64,000 nt of DNA. Source: a virus. The notes under the pieces were generated by a model. The model was not told where the DNA came from and did no database searches. It saw nothing but the letters and a program-made list of their open reading frames with translations. How positions within the stretch are numbered: the stretch's first letter is position 1; every line of letters starts with the position of its first letter. This document shows, piece after piece, positions 24,550 to 33,500 of this stretch. Both the position numbers and the translations under genes were made by a program. The stretch spans positions 1 through 64,000 of IMG/VR virus record IMGVR_UViG_3300027608_000014; one strand, given 5' to 3'.

Positions 24550-25632
24550 ATGTCTAATACAAATTCAGTTCTCAGCACCCAGTTCTTCTCCAAGCTCGCG
24601 TCTTCGGACCCAGGCGTGCAGAAGCAAGCCGCAGAAGCCGCAACAGACTACACTCGTATCACTCTTCGTGACGAGGGTATCCTACGTAAGATTCTCCCAG
24701 TAGAGTCGATCACCGAAGCGCAGCTGGACAACCAGCTCAACACTGACCAGCCGGTCAAGATCGTTGAGAAGGAAGTTCAGACTCCTCTTGGAGCCTCAGT
24801 GCCCTTCAGCACTCTGCCAAGCAACGTTGAGATGAACTTCAGCAAGTACTCAGTCAACTTTGCTCGCATCTTGACCAAGAACTTCATCAAGGACGTTCAG
24901 CTTCTAAAGGGTTATAATACCGACATCCGCAACATCTTCAAAGACAATGCGATCAAGGACATGATGACCGCCGAAGACGTGCCTTTCATGGCCCTCATCG
25001 ATGCGATCGTTACTCCGCAGTCGACGCTCGTTCAGGCAACGGCCGCCGCGACCGCTCTGGCTACCCCAACAGAAGTTGCAGCTCGTATCGCTGATACCAC
25101 TGGTGTCTACGGTAACCAGGTCAGCAAACTAACTGGCAAAGTGCAGTACTACGATTGGACCCATGCAAATGGTAACCCTCTCGGTGCCGCTCTTGGATTC
25201 TCCCGTGATTCGCTGGTCGAATCCAAGAAGATCCTGTTGAAGGCTCACTCGCTGACCAACGCTGGCGTGTCGACCCCGATCCGCAACAAGCCAGCCCTCG
25301 TCCTCATGAACGCTAATACGTTCAGCGAATACGAGAAGTTCACTCGCGACAACATGGGTGGCGACAAGTCCCAGGAACTCTTTGAAAAGGGTGTTTCCGA
25401 AGGAACATATAACGGTCTGAAGCACGTTACCACGCTCAAGGATGATATCGTCCTCGACGGTATGGCGTACTACTTTGCCGCGCCAGAATTCCTAGGCCGC
25501 GCCTACGAACTCCAGTCCCCAACAATGTTCATGGAGCTTCGTGCATACCTGCTCGAGTTCTTCGCTTACAGCTGCCTGGGCGCCTCAATCGGCAACCCTT
25601 ATGCAGTGGCTGCTGTTCGTTTCTTCAGATAA
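24550..25632 (+). CDS. Major capsid protein (best candidate)
   Basis: 360 residues. The N-terminus carries two K-x-A sites, K15-L-A17 and K25-Q-A27, then a core with HK97-type features: an extended N-arm (TRITLRDEGILRKILP), a long helix (NIFKDNAIKDMMTAEDVPFMALIDAIV, about 125-150), and a C-terminal domain with TPIRNKPALVLMNANTFSEY and an AYLLEFFAYSCLG segment. It follows the protease and scaffold and has a Shine-Dalgarno-like AAGGAA 9 bases before the ATG. A strong terminator follows the gene. Position and features make it the major capsid protein; the exact fold was not checked. Cleavage at a K-x-A would remove about 17-27 residues. Confidence 0.82.
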   Translation: MSNTNSVLSTQFFSKLASSDPGVQKQAAEAATDYTRITLRDEGILRKILPVESITEAQLDNQLNTDQPVKIVEKEVQTPLGASVPFSTLPSNVEMNFSKYSVNFARILTKNFIKDVQLLKGYNTDIRNIFKDNAIKDMMTAEDVPFMALIDAIVTPQSTLVQATAAATALATPTEVAARIADTTGVYGNQVSKLTGKVQYYDWTHANGNPLGAALGFSRDSLVESKKILLKAHSLTNAGVSTPIRNKPALVLMNANTFSEYEKFTRDNMGGDKSQELFEKGVSEGTYNGLKHVTTLKDDIVLDGMAYYFAAPEFLGRAYELQSPTMFMELRAYLLEFFAYSCLGASIGNPYAVAAVRFFR

Positions 25633-25651
25633 GCTAGGATCAACAATTAAC

Positions 25652-25681
25652 AAAGGCCACACAGAAATGTGTGGCCTTTTT
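25652..25681 (+). terminator. Intrinsic terminator after the capsid gene
   Basis: GGCCACACA (25655-25663) pairs with TGTGTGGCC (25668-25676), loop GAAA, with A-run before and T5 after. Almost the same stem as the terminator at 7732. Confidence 0.9.
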
Positions 25682-25728
25682 GTTGTCTATGTATCAATAT
25701 CAATCTTCCCAACTCATACTAACCACGC

Positions 25729-25734
25729 TACAAT
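25729..25734 (+). promoter_or_regulatory. Candidate -10 box TACAAT before 25744
   Basis: TACAAT ends 9 bases before the ATG at 25744, downstream of the capsid terminator, so the following genes need their own start. No clear -35 box. A leader of about 3 bases is predicted. Confidence 0.4.
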
Positions 25735-25743
25735 AACCCGCAA

Positions 25744-26157
25744 ATGCAAGACCTCGAATTTATTAACGCTCCGCAGACTGGAGAATCCGCTGAAACTTAC
25801 TTGGGCCGAATTGCTGTTGCTATGCGTGGGACATCTTCTCGTGGTCTCACCTCCAGTGCCCGCTTTACTAGCGCGGACCAATCGGCAGCTGTGGCCAGTG
25901 TCACCCCGGTTCCAACTACTGGACAAAAACTTGTCATCACTGATCTGATCGTTTCTGTTGGAAGCGCTCTAACAGTTAACTTTACAGAAGAGACTACAGG
26001 AACGGTATTACTGACACTATACATGGCAGCAAACTCCACTGTGACCGTCTCTCCTCGTGGGCTCTTTAAGCTAACCACGATCAATAAAAGGCTACAGGTC
26101 CAGACTAGCGGTGCCGGAAACATCTCGGTCCTAGCCTTCTACCGATCCGAAGCGTAA
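25744..26157 (+). CDS. Probable head-decoration or head-completion protein
   Basis: 137 residues. It begins MQDLEFINAPQTGESAETYLGRIAVAMRG and then becomes beta-rich with Thr/Val strands (TTGQKLVITDLIVSVGSAL; TGTVLLTLYMAANSTVTVSP), like small virion accessory proteins. No K-x-A site. It follows the capsid terminator, with its own possible promoter. A role at the head surface is inferred from position only. Confidence 0.75.
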   Translation: MQDLEFINAPQTGESAETYLGRIAVAMRGTSSRGLTSSARFTSADQSAAVASVTPVPTTGQKLVITDLIVSVGSALTVNFTEETTGTVLLTLYMAANSTVTVSPRGLFKLTTINKRLQVQTSGAGNISVLAFYRSEA

Positions 26158-26206
26158 TACCTCTGACGACGGGGCCTTTTGATGTCGCCTCTTTGATTTC
26201 ATAATT

Positions 26207-26860
26207 ATGTCTCTCCTTAGATTCAGTCAGACCTTCATATTTCCAGGAACACTTGTCGACGAACAGGTGTTCGGGATCTTTACTGCTGATGTCGGCGTAA
26301 ACATCAATCAGGCTCAGATATCCTGCCAGACTGCTCCTACAGGAGCCAACGTAACTGTAGATCTAGTCAATGGAGCAGGAACCTCTTTGTCCGCACTAGC
26401 AACTCTGACTGCTGCCTCAAAGGATCAAGTTACCACCTTTAATTCGCCAATTTCTGTAGCAGCGAATGAGACCATAAGAGCGAAGATCAAATCTATTGGA
26501 AGTTCCGAGCCAGGAGTGTTTCTAGTTCTTACAATCATTGGAACGTACGATCCCACTGAAATAGATGAAGTCTTCCCAGATGCCGTTGATGTCTGCACGT
26601 TGTTCGGCTATCAGTATGTGAACGGACTGCCAACCGTAGGCACTCGCGTCTCGATCAGACTAAATGAATCGCCAGTTATATCCTCGACGACCGTTTTCGA
26701 ACACGAGCCTCGCAGCGTGGATACAGATGAAGATGGATACTGGGAGATGGATCTGGTACAAAACCAGAACTACTTGCTGACTATCTGGAAGTCTGGCATT
26801 CTCAATCAGTCGATTGTGATTCCGGCTCAAAACACTTGCAACGTAGCCACACTAATTTAA
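26207..26860 (+). CDS. Virion protein with carboxypeptidase-regulatory-like beta domain
   Basis: 217 residues. The first ~110 are beta-sandwich-like (TLVDEQVFGIFTADVGVNIN... VFLVLTIIGTYDP). The C-terminal ~80 (CTLFGYQYVNGLPTVGTRVSIRLNESPV... DTDEDGYWEMDLVQNQNYLL) fit the carboxypeptidase-regulatory/Ig-like fold, including the typical T-D-E-D-G-Y-W-x-x-D-L turn. Such domains decorate phage capsids or tails. The stop overlaps the next ATG by one base (TAATG). Function inferred: surface decoration, possibly binding glycans. Confidence 0.75.
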   Translation: MSLLRFSQTFIFPGTLVDEQVFGIFTADVGVNINQAQISCQTAPTGANVTVDLVNGAGTSLSALATLTAASKDQVTTFNSPISVAANETIRAKIKSIGSSEPGVFLVLTIIGTYDPTEIDEVFPDAVDVCTLFGYQYVNGLPTVGTRVSIRLNESPVISSTTVFEHEPRSVDTDEDGYWEMDLVQNQNYLLTIWKSGILNQSIVIPAQNTCNVATLI

Positions 26861-28575
26861 TGAATAAGTTTACACAATTCTACTTGAACGAGATGAACAA
26901 GAGAGCTGCGATAAATTGGCCTTCAATCATAAAGAAGGTCAAGAGTGTTATTGCTTTAAACGCCGCACCGGTTGGCGCAGCCGCCGGTGGTGGGTACCTA
27001 AACTATGATGAGAATGATCCCATAAGATCAGCAGCCATTGGTGCCATCTCAGGATACGGTGCTACCCATATGGGACAAGGAGGGGCTAAGTTACTTCCAC
27101 AGACCGCCAAGTGGAGACCAATGAGAGCAGGTCTAGTCGGCACCTCAATGCTTGCTGGTGATGTTATTATTCCACAGGGACGTGAAATGATGCGTACCTC
27201 AAAGGAACTCAATATGGCTGACACCGCTCTTAAGTTAGAGCAAAAGAATTTCCTCCTAAATCCTCCACCAGCCGCTCCGACACCCGCTCAGCTTTACGGG
27301 CCTCCGATGCCGACGCCAGCTGCTCCCGCACCAGCTGCTCCCGCACCAGCTGCTCCCGCACCAGTTACTATCAACACTCCTAGCAAACAGAATATCAACT
27401 TGATCCCAGGTGGTCCAGCAGTCCAGTGGGCCGCAGGGCTCACCGCTCTAGGGCTGTCTGCTGCTGGCATCTACGCTTTATCACAGATTGCTCGAGCCAA
27501 TAAGCGTAAAGCTGACGGCAAGGAAACCCCTCCAGTTACCAACATCAATATGACCGGTGGTGGCGGTGAAGGTGGTGCACCTGGTGCACCTGGCGCTCCA
27601 GCTGGACCGGCTAAGCCTTCTGCTGGAACTCTCAGGGTTACACTTCCAACTCGCAATGGAAAAGATAATGAGACCCAGGTCGAGATGCCACTTGAGCAGA
27701 TCGGTCTCTCCAAGACTCTGATCAATAAGATTCGTCGTGACACCAAGCGCAGGCTACGACTTGAAAGCGACGGTCGCACGCTCCACGTCGTTCCACCAGC
27801 AACGGCGGCTACCAAGATCGCAAGATTTACAAGGAGGCCACTAAACTTTGACCACATCCTCAAGAGAGCAGACTCGACTGGACTTGACACTGCCCCCTCG
27901 AAGTCATCACCGCCTTCCGCTATTCCTAAGCTTCGCGCCGCCTCTCCAGGGCTAAGGTCCACGCCAGCTGTGATTAAGCCAGGAATCGTCAGGCCAGCTA
28001 AACCAGGCGATATCTCGCCTGAGATGAATGATCAGTTTAAAAGATTTCACGGAACTGACTTCGAGCCAACCAGTAGGGTTGATCAGCAGAAACTAAAATC
28101 ACTGCCGCCGATCAAAGTGCCTCAGCCTCCCAAGGCACCAGCGCCTGCAGCGCCTGCTCCAGCGGCACCAGCTCCCTTGTCAGCTACTCCAGTTCCATTT
28201 AAGGATCCTAATGAAGAAGAAAATGCAATCTTTGACCAAAAGAACAAAGATCTCCTAGCAGCGTCCTCGTCGAAGAATTTCTATCGTGACCGAGCGCAGA
28301 AAGGTACGATCAATCAGAACAACGATATTGCAGCAGGACGACTAAGTGGATTTGAATCACCCTTGCCAGAGCCATCTGTGAAGACCGATAGCGGTTATCC
28401 AGGCATGAGCCTGACTCCTTCTCGCCCCGCTGAACTCCAGCCAGCGCCTGAGCGGCTCGTTAAAAACCAACAACGTAGGGAGGATAAAAAGTTCCTAGAT
28501 TTCCTCGCCCGGAAGCCGAAAATTCCAGACGAACAAGTTCTTCGGCAAGGCGGGGAGGTTCCGGTTACTGATTAA
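26860..28575 (+). CDS. Putative head-targeted internal protein, mosaic with 13001 and 14637
   Basis: 571 residues from ATG 26860. N-terminus MNKFTQFYLNEMNKRA matches MSNKFTQIYLATLNKKA of the protein at 13001. Residues about 30-75 (APVGAAAGGGYLNYDENDPIRSAAIGAISGYGATHMG) form a glycine-zipper hairpin; residues about 200-220 (LTALGLSAAGIYALSQIA) form a second hydrophobic helix. Pro-Ala repeats (a 15-base DNA repeat) and a collagen-like GAPGAPGAP stretch link them. Then come KIAR, LKRAD, LRAASPGLRSTP and one HGTDFEPTSRVD module shared with 14637. The C-terminus is charged. Likely cleaved and packaged with DNA; role as a membrane-active ejection protein is inferred. Confidence 0.8.
   Translation: MNKFTQFYLNEMNKRAAINWPSIIKKVKSVIALNAAPVGAAAGGGYLNYDENDPIRSAAIGAISGYGATHMGQGGAKLLPQTAKWRPMRAGLVGTSMLAGDVIIPQGREMMRTSKELNMADTALKLEQKNFLLNPPPAAPTPAQLYGPPMPTPAAPAPAAPAPAAPAPVTINTPSKQNINLIPGGPAVQWAAGLTALGLSAAGIYALSQIARANKRKADGKETPPVTNINMTGGGGEGGAPGAPGAPAGPAKPSAGTLRVTLPTRNGKDNETQVEMPLEQIGLSKTLINKIRRDTKRRLRLESDGRTLHVVPPATAATKIARFTRRPLNFDHILKRADSTGLDTAPSKSSPPSAIPKLRAASPGLRSTPAVIKPGIVRPAKPGDISPEMNDQFKRFHGTDFEPTSRVDQQKLKSLPPIKVPQPPKAPAPAAPAPAAPAPLSATPVPFKDPNEEENAIFDQKNKDLLAASSSKNFYRDRAQKGTINQNNDIAAGRLSGFESPLPEPSVKTDSGYPGMSLTPSRPAELQPAPERLVKNQQRREDKKFLDFLARKPKIPDEQVLRQGGEVPVTD
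28009..28112 (+). repeat. Third copy of the HGT-PTSRVD module
   Basis: About 104 bases that align without gaps with 15495-15598, including gtttaaaagatttcacggaa and ccaaccagtagggttgat. The DNA similarity is much higher than needed for protein conservation, suggesting recent copying between genes 12.5 kb apart. Confidence 0.8.
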
Positions 28576-28635
28576 AGAAACAGATTAGTAAATGAGGAGT
28601 TGTGACACCCCAAAAAGTAAAATTAGAACTAAATA

Positions 28636-29085
28636 ATGGCCGTTGATCCATCCATAATCACAGAGAACGATATTCGTCTTTTCATGATCGATAAGACGAG
28701 TGACGACAACTATCTGCTGAACGATGTCGAGTTCACTCCCGAGGAGATCGCTCAGGCTCACATTCTCATTGTGGCCAAGTATAACTCCACCCTTCCTCTA
28801 ATGTCTGAAGTTACTGAGATCCCTCGGTACGAAGCGATCATTGGCACTGCCGCCATCCTTATGAGGATGAAGGCGATAAACTTTGTCCGTAACCGACTAG
28901 ACTATCAGAACAGGAATGGTACAGCGGTTCAGGATAAGAACAAGGCACCAGAGTACCTGGCTATCGCCAGGGACATGATGGTGGAGTTTGAGCGGAGAGT
29001 GAAGGCTCTCAAGACCCACCAGAACATAGAGGCCTGCTACGGTCACGTCAGTAGCCCATACCGATACGTAGGTTACCGCTGGTAA
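28636..29085 (+). CDS. Head-tail connector/neck protein candidate
   Basis: 149 residues, mostly helix (ITENDIRLFMIDKTSDDNYL... DVEFTPEEIAQAHILIVAKY... MVEFERRVKALK) with a basic aromatic tail (PYRYVGYRW). The size, helical profile and location between head genes and the tail sheath match connector or adaptor proteins of other phages. A 60-base gap precedes it with no clear signal. The assignment rests on position and profile. Confidence 0.65.
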   Translation: MAVDPSIITENDIRLFMIDKTSDDNYLLNDVEFTPEEIAQAHILIVAKYNSTLPLMSEVTEIPRYEAIIGTAAILMRMKAINFVRNRLDYQNRNGTAVQDKNKAPEYLAIARDMMVEFERRVKALKTHQNIEACYGHVSSPYRYVGYRW

Positions 29086-29088
29086 ATT

Positions 29089-29886
29089 ATGGCAATCAGG
29101 GCCAAGGTTATATCAATCAAAATAGTTCCTACGATGATCAAGAGCCTCACAGGGGGATTTGACATCTATTGGGACGTACAGACCTTTGGCTTCACTCCAA
29201 CCTTCATGCCTCAGTACTCTTCGACTGAGCACGGTCCTTGGGAGGACCTGGTTGCGTCGCCGGTAGCAACCTACTCGATTTCTGAGGTTGGACCTAAGAA
29301 ACTTAGCTTTCAGGAAAATACATTCTTTAGGCTCAAGGTTCTTAATGGCTCAACTATCGTGTTGACCAGTGCAGCGTACATTCCAGGTGAGATAATGAAC
29401 GGGCACCACTTGGCCATCTATAGAGAGATGGTTCGTCGTGAGGCCCTTGAAATAGACAGGTACAATGGTAGAATAGGGCTTCTCTTCAGGAGGATCGTCT
29501 ATGGAACTGCATGCTCAATCTGCATCGATGAAACCCTAGGCGAGACCTCCTCTAACGAGTGCACCTCCTGTTTTGGTACAGGACTGGCCGGTGGCTATTA
29601 TCCTTCAGTTGCTCTTAAGGTTGACTGGTCGTCAGCACCATCTAACTTAGTAAAGACAACTCTGACTGAGAACGGCCCGTCAGAGGTCTTTGTTTGTGAA
29701 GCTGTGTTTCCTCCATATCCCGAAGTAAAGTTCAAGGATGTCTTTGCTGACCTGGCTACAGGTCAGAGACTTGAAATCAAAACCTCAGTTAAAGATGAGT
29801 ATCATGGTGGCACTATTCGACAGATTGTGACAATGTCTCTGCTATCACCTAGTGACCCAGCTTACCAACTGCCTGTCAACGTATGA
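29089..29886 (+). CDS. Neck/tail-completion-type protein with Cys4 motif
   Basis: 265 residues, starting 3 bases after the upstream stop. The middle has a zinc-ribbon-like pattern CSICIDETLGETSSNECTSCFGTG (C-x2-C ... C-x2-C-x-G-x-G, about residues 142-165), similar to DnaJ-type Cys pairs. The N-terminal half is a beta domain (FDIYWDVQTFGFTPTFMPQY) resembling fibronectin-like folds; the C-terminal half is beta-rich. Likely a neck or head-closure component by position. It overlaps the next gene by 4 bases. Confidence 0.65.
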   Translation: MAIRAKVISIKIVPTMIKSLTGGFDIYWDVQTFGFTPTFMPQYSSTEHGPWEDLVASPVATYSISEVGPKKLSFQENTFFRLKVLNGSTIVLTSAAYIPGEIMNGHHLAIYREMVRREALEIDRYNGRIGLLFRRIVYGTACSICIDETLGETSSNECTSCFGTGLAGGYYPSVALKVDWSSAPSNLVKTTLTENGPSEVFVCEAVFPPYPEVKFKDVFADLATGQRLEIKTSVKDEYHGGTIRQIVTMSLLSPSDPAYQLPVNV

Positions 29887-30503
29887 GTTTACGACTAGAG
29901 TATCCAATTTCATCAGATACCAGTGCTCCGTGCCAACTGAAGACCCCAATCTATATGTTGGGCTTGGGCGTTGCTCTCATTCGTCAGCACTTTGGAAACG
30001 ATGATAGAGTTGCCCTAGAGAAGTCCAAGTACTTGTGGCAGGATGACCAGGAGGCGTCTCAGGTTTACATTGGACATCAGGATAACCTGGATTACACCAC
30101 GATCGCAAAGAGACCAGCAATCATCGTGTCGCTCGACGCTCAAGCCTTCCCTAGAGAAGTTATCGCAGATCGATTTAATGTGACCGAAGATGGTGGGTCC
30201 CAATTTGTCGACTATGCTACTGGCGGATGGCTGTTTACCTGCCTCTCTGACAAGCCACTGGACAGTCTCGGCCTAGCTGGCGAGATAAAGTACTTCTTCC
30301 AGACGTACCGACAGTTCATTCGTCCAGCATACGCCCTCCAGTCCATCCGCGTGATGGCAATGGGTCGATATCAGCAACAGCAAGATTTCAAAAACATGTA
30401 CGGGACAGTAGTCTCCGTTACATTTGAGGTTCAAGATAACTTCGAAGTAGATCAGGAAAGCCTAAAGGTTGGCGCTGTCAAACTAGGATTTATCCTGGAA
30501 TAG
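29883..30503 (+). CDS. Tail terminator/completion protein candidate
   Basis: 206 residues, alpha/beta (KRPAIIVSLDAQAFPREVIA; GGWLFTCLSDKPLDSLGLAGEIKYFFQTYRQF; VVSVTFEVQDNFEV). Place immediately before the sheath is that of a tail terminator or completion protein. Overlaps the preceding gene by ATGA. No recognised family motif. A TATACA box lies in the 73-base gap after it. Confidence 0.6.
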   Translation: MSLRLEYPISSDTSAPCQLKTPIYMLGLGVALIRQHFGNDDRVALEKSKYLWQDDQEASQVYIGHQDNLDYTTIAKRPAIIVSLDAQAFPREVIADRFNVTEDGGSQFVDYATGGWLFTCLSDKPLDSLGLAGEIKYFFQTYRQFIRPAYALQSIRVMAMGRYQQQQDFKNMYGTVVSVTFEVQDNFEVDQESLKVGAVKLGFILE

Positions 30504-30576
30504 TGATAATCTTCTTGTGAGTCTTATCTAAACTTGCGATTATACACCTAGCTCAATTAATTGACGAGATTTCATC

Positions 30577-33500
30577 ATGGCCACCTACCGTAAACCACAA
30601 TTCACAATCCAACAAGAGTTCGCAGTTATTCCAAGTGCTATCGTTGAGCCGTTGCAGACATGCATCATCGGCCCAAGCAAGCGCGTTTACGAGTACACTG
30701 ACGCCTCTGACAAGGCAGTTGTTTCCTATGGCGAATACGACTACACAGAGGACAACACCTTCAACTACCTAGGACTGCCAACGGCAGCTGTAGTAGACGA
30801 AGGCACTGTCGAGCTTTACGTTGAAGAGCTATGGGCTCGATACGCCAGGCTCACATCGTCTGCTACCCGTGGATCAGCAGCGAACAGAATTGTTCTAACT
30901 ACAAATTCGTTTGTAGCCAGCACCGGATATGCTCGCAATTCTGCCTTTGGAACCAGAGACGTTCGTGTAGGCGATAAGGTTCGCGTCACAGCGGGCAATT
31001 CCATCACACTAGACACTAGGGTTGCCGCTCTAGCCTCTACCCCAACCGCAGCAACTGCTGCTGCTTTTGCTGCAGGATCGGGGAACCTGACGACTCGCGC
31101 CGCTAGTGCCACAGCTACCGTTGTAACCGCATCTGGCTCCCCGGCTCACACTGTATCTAGCTCTGCCGCACTATACGTCGGTAATCCATCTGACGGTGTA
31201 ATGACTGACACATACGTTGTCACATGCACAACAGCTGGCGTCGGTGGAACTCGACAGGTTGAGACGGCAACTGTGGGTGCAAGTGCGGTCGCTACAACGG
31301 GCAACGCTCTAGTTACCGTTACGACTGGTGGAGTCAGTAGGATCGTAAGTGTCGCAGTTACTGCTGCGGACGCAACTAATGCGATTGCTACCAAGATCAG
31401 AGCGGCACTCGCTGCTGATTACGTAATCGACTCTCTTTATACCGTTAGTGGATCAACCTCTGGAGTTGTACTGACACTTAAGAGTCCAGCGGCTAATGAT
31501 GCAACCATCAATATCGCAATTGCTGCGAATGGAACTGGAATCACAGCTGTTCCAACCAGTGCCGACACAACAGCTGGAGTGGCATCGGTTGCTCGATTCA
31601 GTGTAACAAGTCTCAATGGTGACAATGTTGCCGATTTCGGAGCCACTGCCATTGGAAGCGCCTTCTTTGTTGGAACCCTTGGTCTGACCGCGACTATCGC
31701 TGTAAATAGTGGAGCAGCAGCTTACGTTGCGGATGAAAGCTACTCCATCGTGGCCGTTGCTGAGTATACGACAAGCGTTCCAGTTATTACTGGAAATGCT
31801 TCGAGTTACACTGGAGCCCTAGACACTATCTACACCCTCAAGGTTGTTACTGGTGGACTGTGGACAACCACTGCTGACACTATTCGGGTCTCTGCCTCAA
31901 CCAGCAATGGTGTAGACTACAGCGCCTCAACGCCAATCTCTACTCCAACCGTAACCGGACAGGACGTATCATTTGCCCTAGGCTCACTTGGCCTGACTAT
32001 CAAGTTCCCAGTTGAATCGGTTCAGAACGCTCTCGTTACAGGTGAGACCTTCACAGTAGCGGTGACCGCTAGTGCTGCCGGTCCGATTAATCAAATCATC
32101 CTGTCTGACCCTCTTGACGCTTCGATTGCAGCATCAGCGGCGATCACTACTCTGGATCTTCACATCTACAAGGAGTCCCTGCAGATTCCAGCTAGTGGAT
32201 ATCCATCCGCAGGCTCTCAGGCCCTAACGACAACAGAAGAAGACTTCACCGTTACTGCCGCCCTAGAAATCACTGACTCAACTTGGGTTGACGGCGCAGG
32301 CGATCTCATTCCGATCCCGGTCATCAAGGGTAACATTATCGCTCCATACGAAGCGCTATTGACTGTGGGCACAAATAGCTTTGACACCATCAGTGAGCTA
32401 AGCGAAGTCGAGACCGTCCTTGGCAAGCCAATCCCAGCCAACCCGCTGGCCTATGGTGTCTACAAGGCCCTTGAGAATAGCGCCGGTCAACCAATCAACT
32501 ATGTCTCTGTTTTGTCAGATGACGTCGAGGGATTCACCTCTGCCCTGATTGCCCTTGAGCAGAGCGAGGAGGCCTACTTCATCGTTCCCCTCTCCACAAG
32601 TGCTGAGGTTCAGAGCCTCTACAAGGCTCACGTCTTGTCAATGTCTGGCACAACTCATCAGTTCGAGCGCGTCCTGCTTGTCAGCCGTCCGCTCTCAGCT
32701 ACAGAGGTCAAGTATGGTGCCAAGACAACTGGCGGCTACTGGCAAGGGTACATCGCAGCTAACAGCGCAGGAGCGTTCAAGTTACTGACCATCCCAGACG
32801 CAGACTTCCTCACAGATGGCCTAAGGGCTGGAGACTCAGTTCGTATCAACTTCAGTGTTGATCAGTATGGTGTTGAAAATTACGACACCTACGTTTTGGC
32901 AAGTGTCACTGACAATCAGAATGCGGTACTAGTGTCTGGGCCAGCTGTAGCTTACGCCACATCTGGCGCCCCAAATCGTATCGACATTGTTCGCAACCTC
33001 ACCAGGACAGAGCAGGCAGAGTCACTCGCCGCAACCTCAGGTGCGTTTGATAATCGTCGAGTCTACTCAGTCTGGCCAGATCTATTGGTTGATGACGCTG
33101 GACGAGAGGTCCCAGGACACTTCTTGGCTTGCTCCATCGCTGGCCTGAAGAGCTCAGTTGCTCCTCATCAGGGCATCACAAACTACAGCCTAAATGGCTG
33201 GTCAAGTGTAGCTCGTTCTTACAGATACTTCACCCCAACACAGCTCAACGTCGCTGCCGCAGGTGGAACGTTCATCGTCACTCAGGATGCGACAGGCGGA
33301 GAGGTTTACATTCGTCATCAGATCAGCTCTGATCCGACAGATGCCAATACCGCTCAGCTGTCTATCACAACAAACCTGGACTCAATTACTAAGTTTATCC
33401 GTGGAGATCTAAAGAACTTCATCGGTAAGTACAACAGTGGCGAAAACTTCGAGAGAATTGCTCACGCAATCATCGCTCAGAAAATCTCGTACCTACAGAC

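Noticed and set aside
26158-26206. Possible terminator in the gap after 26157 (gacgacggggcc...gtcgcc).
   Set aside because: Only a 4-base-pair stem with a 13-base loop and no T-run; not convincing.
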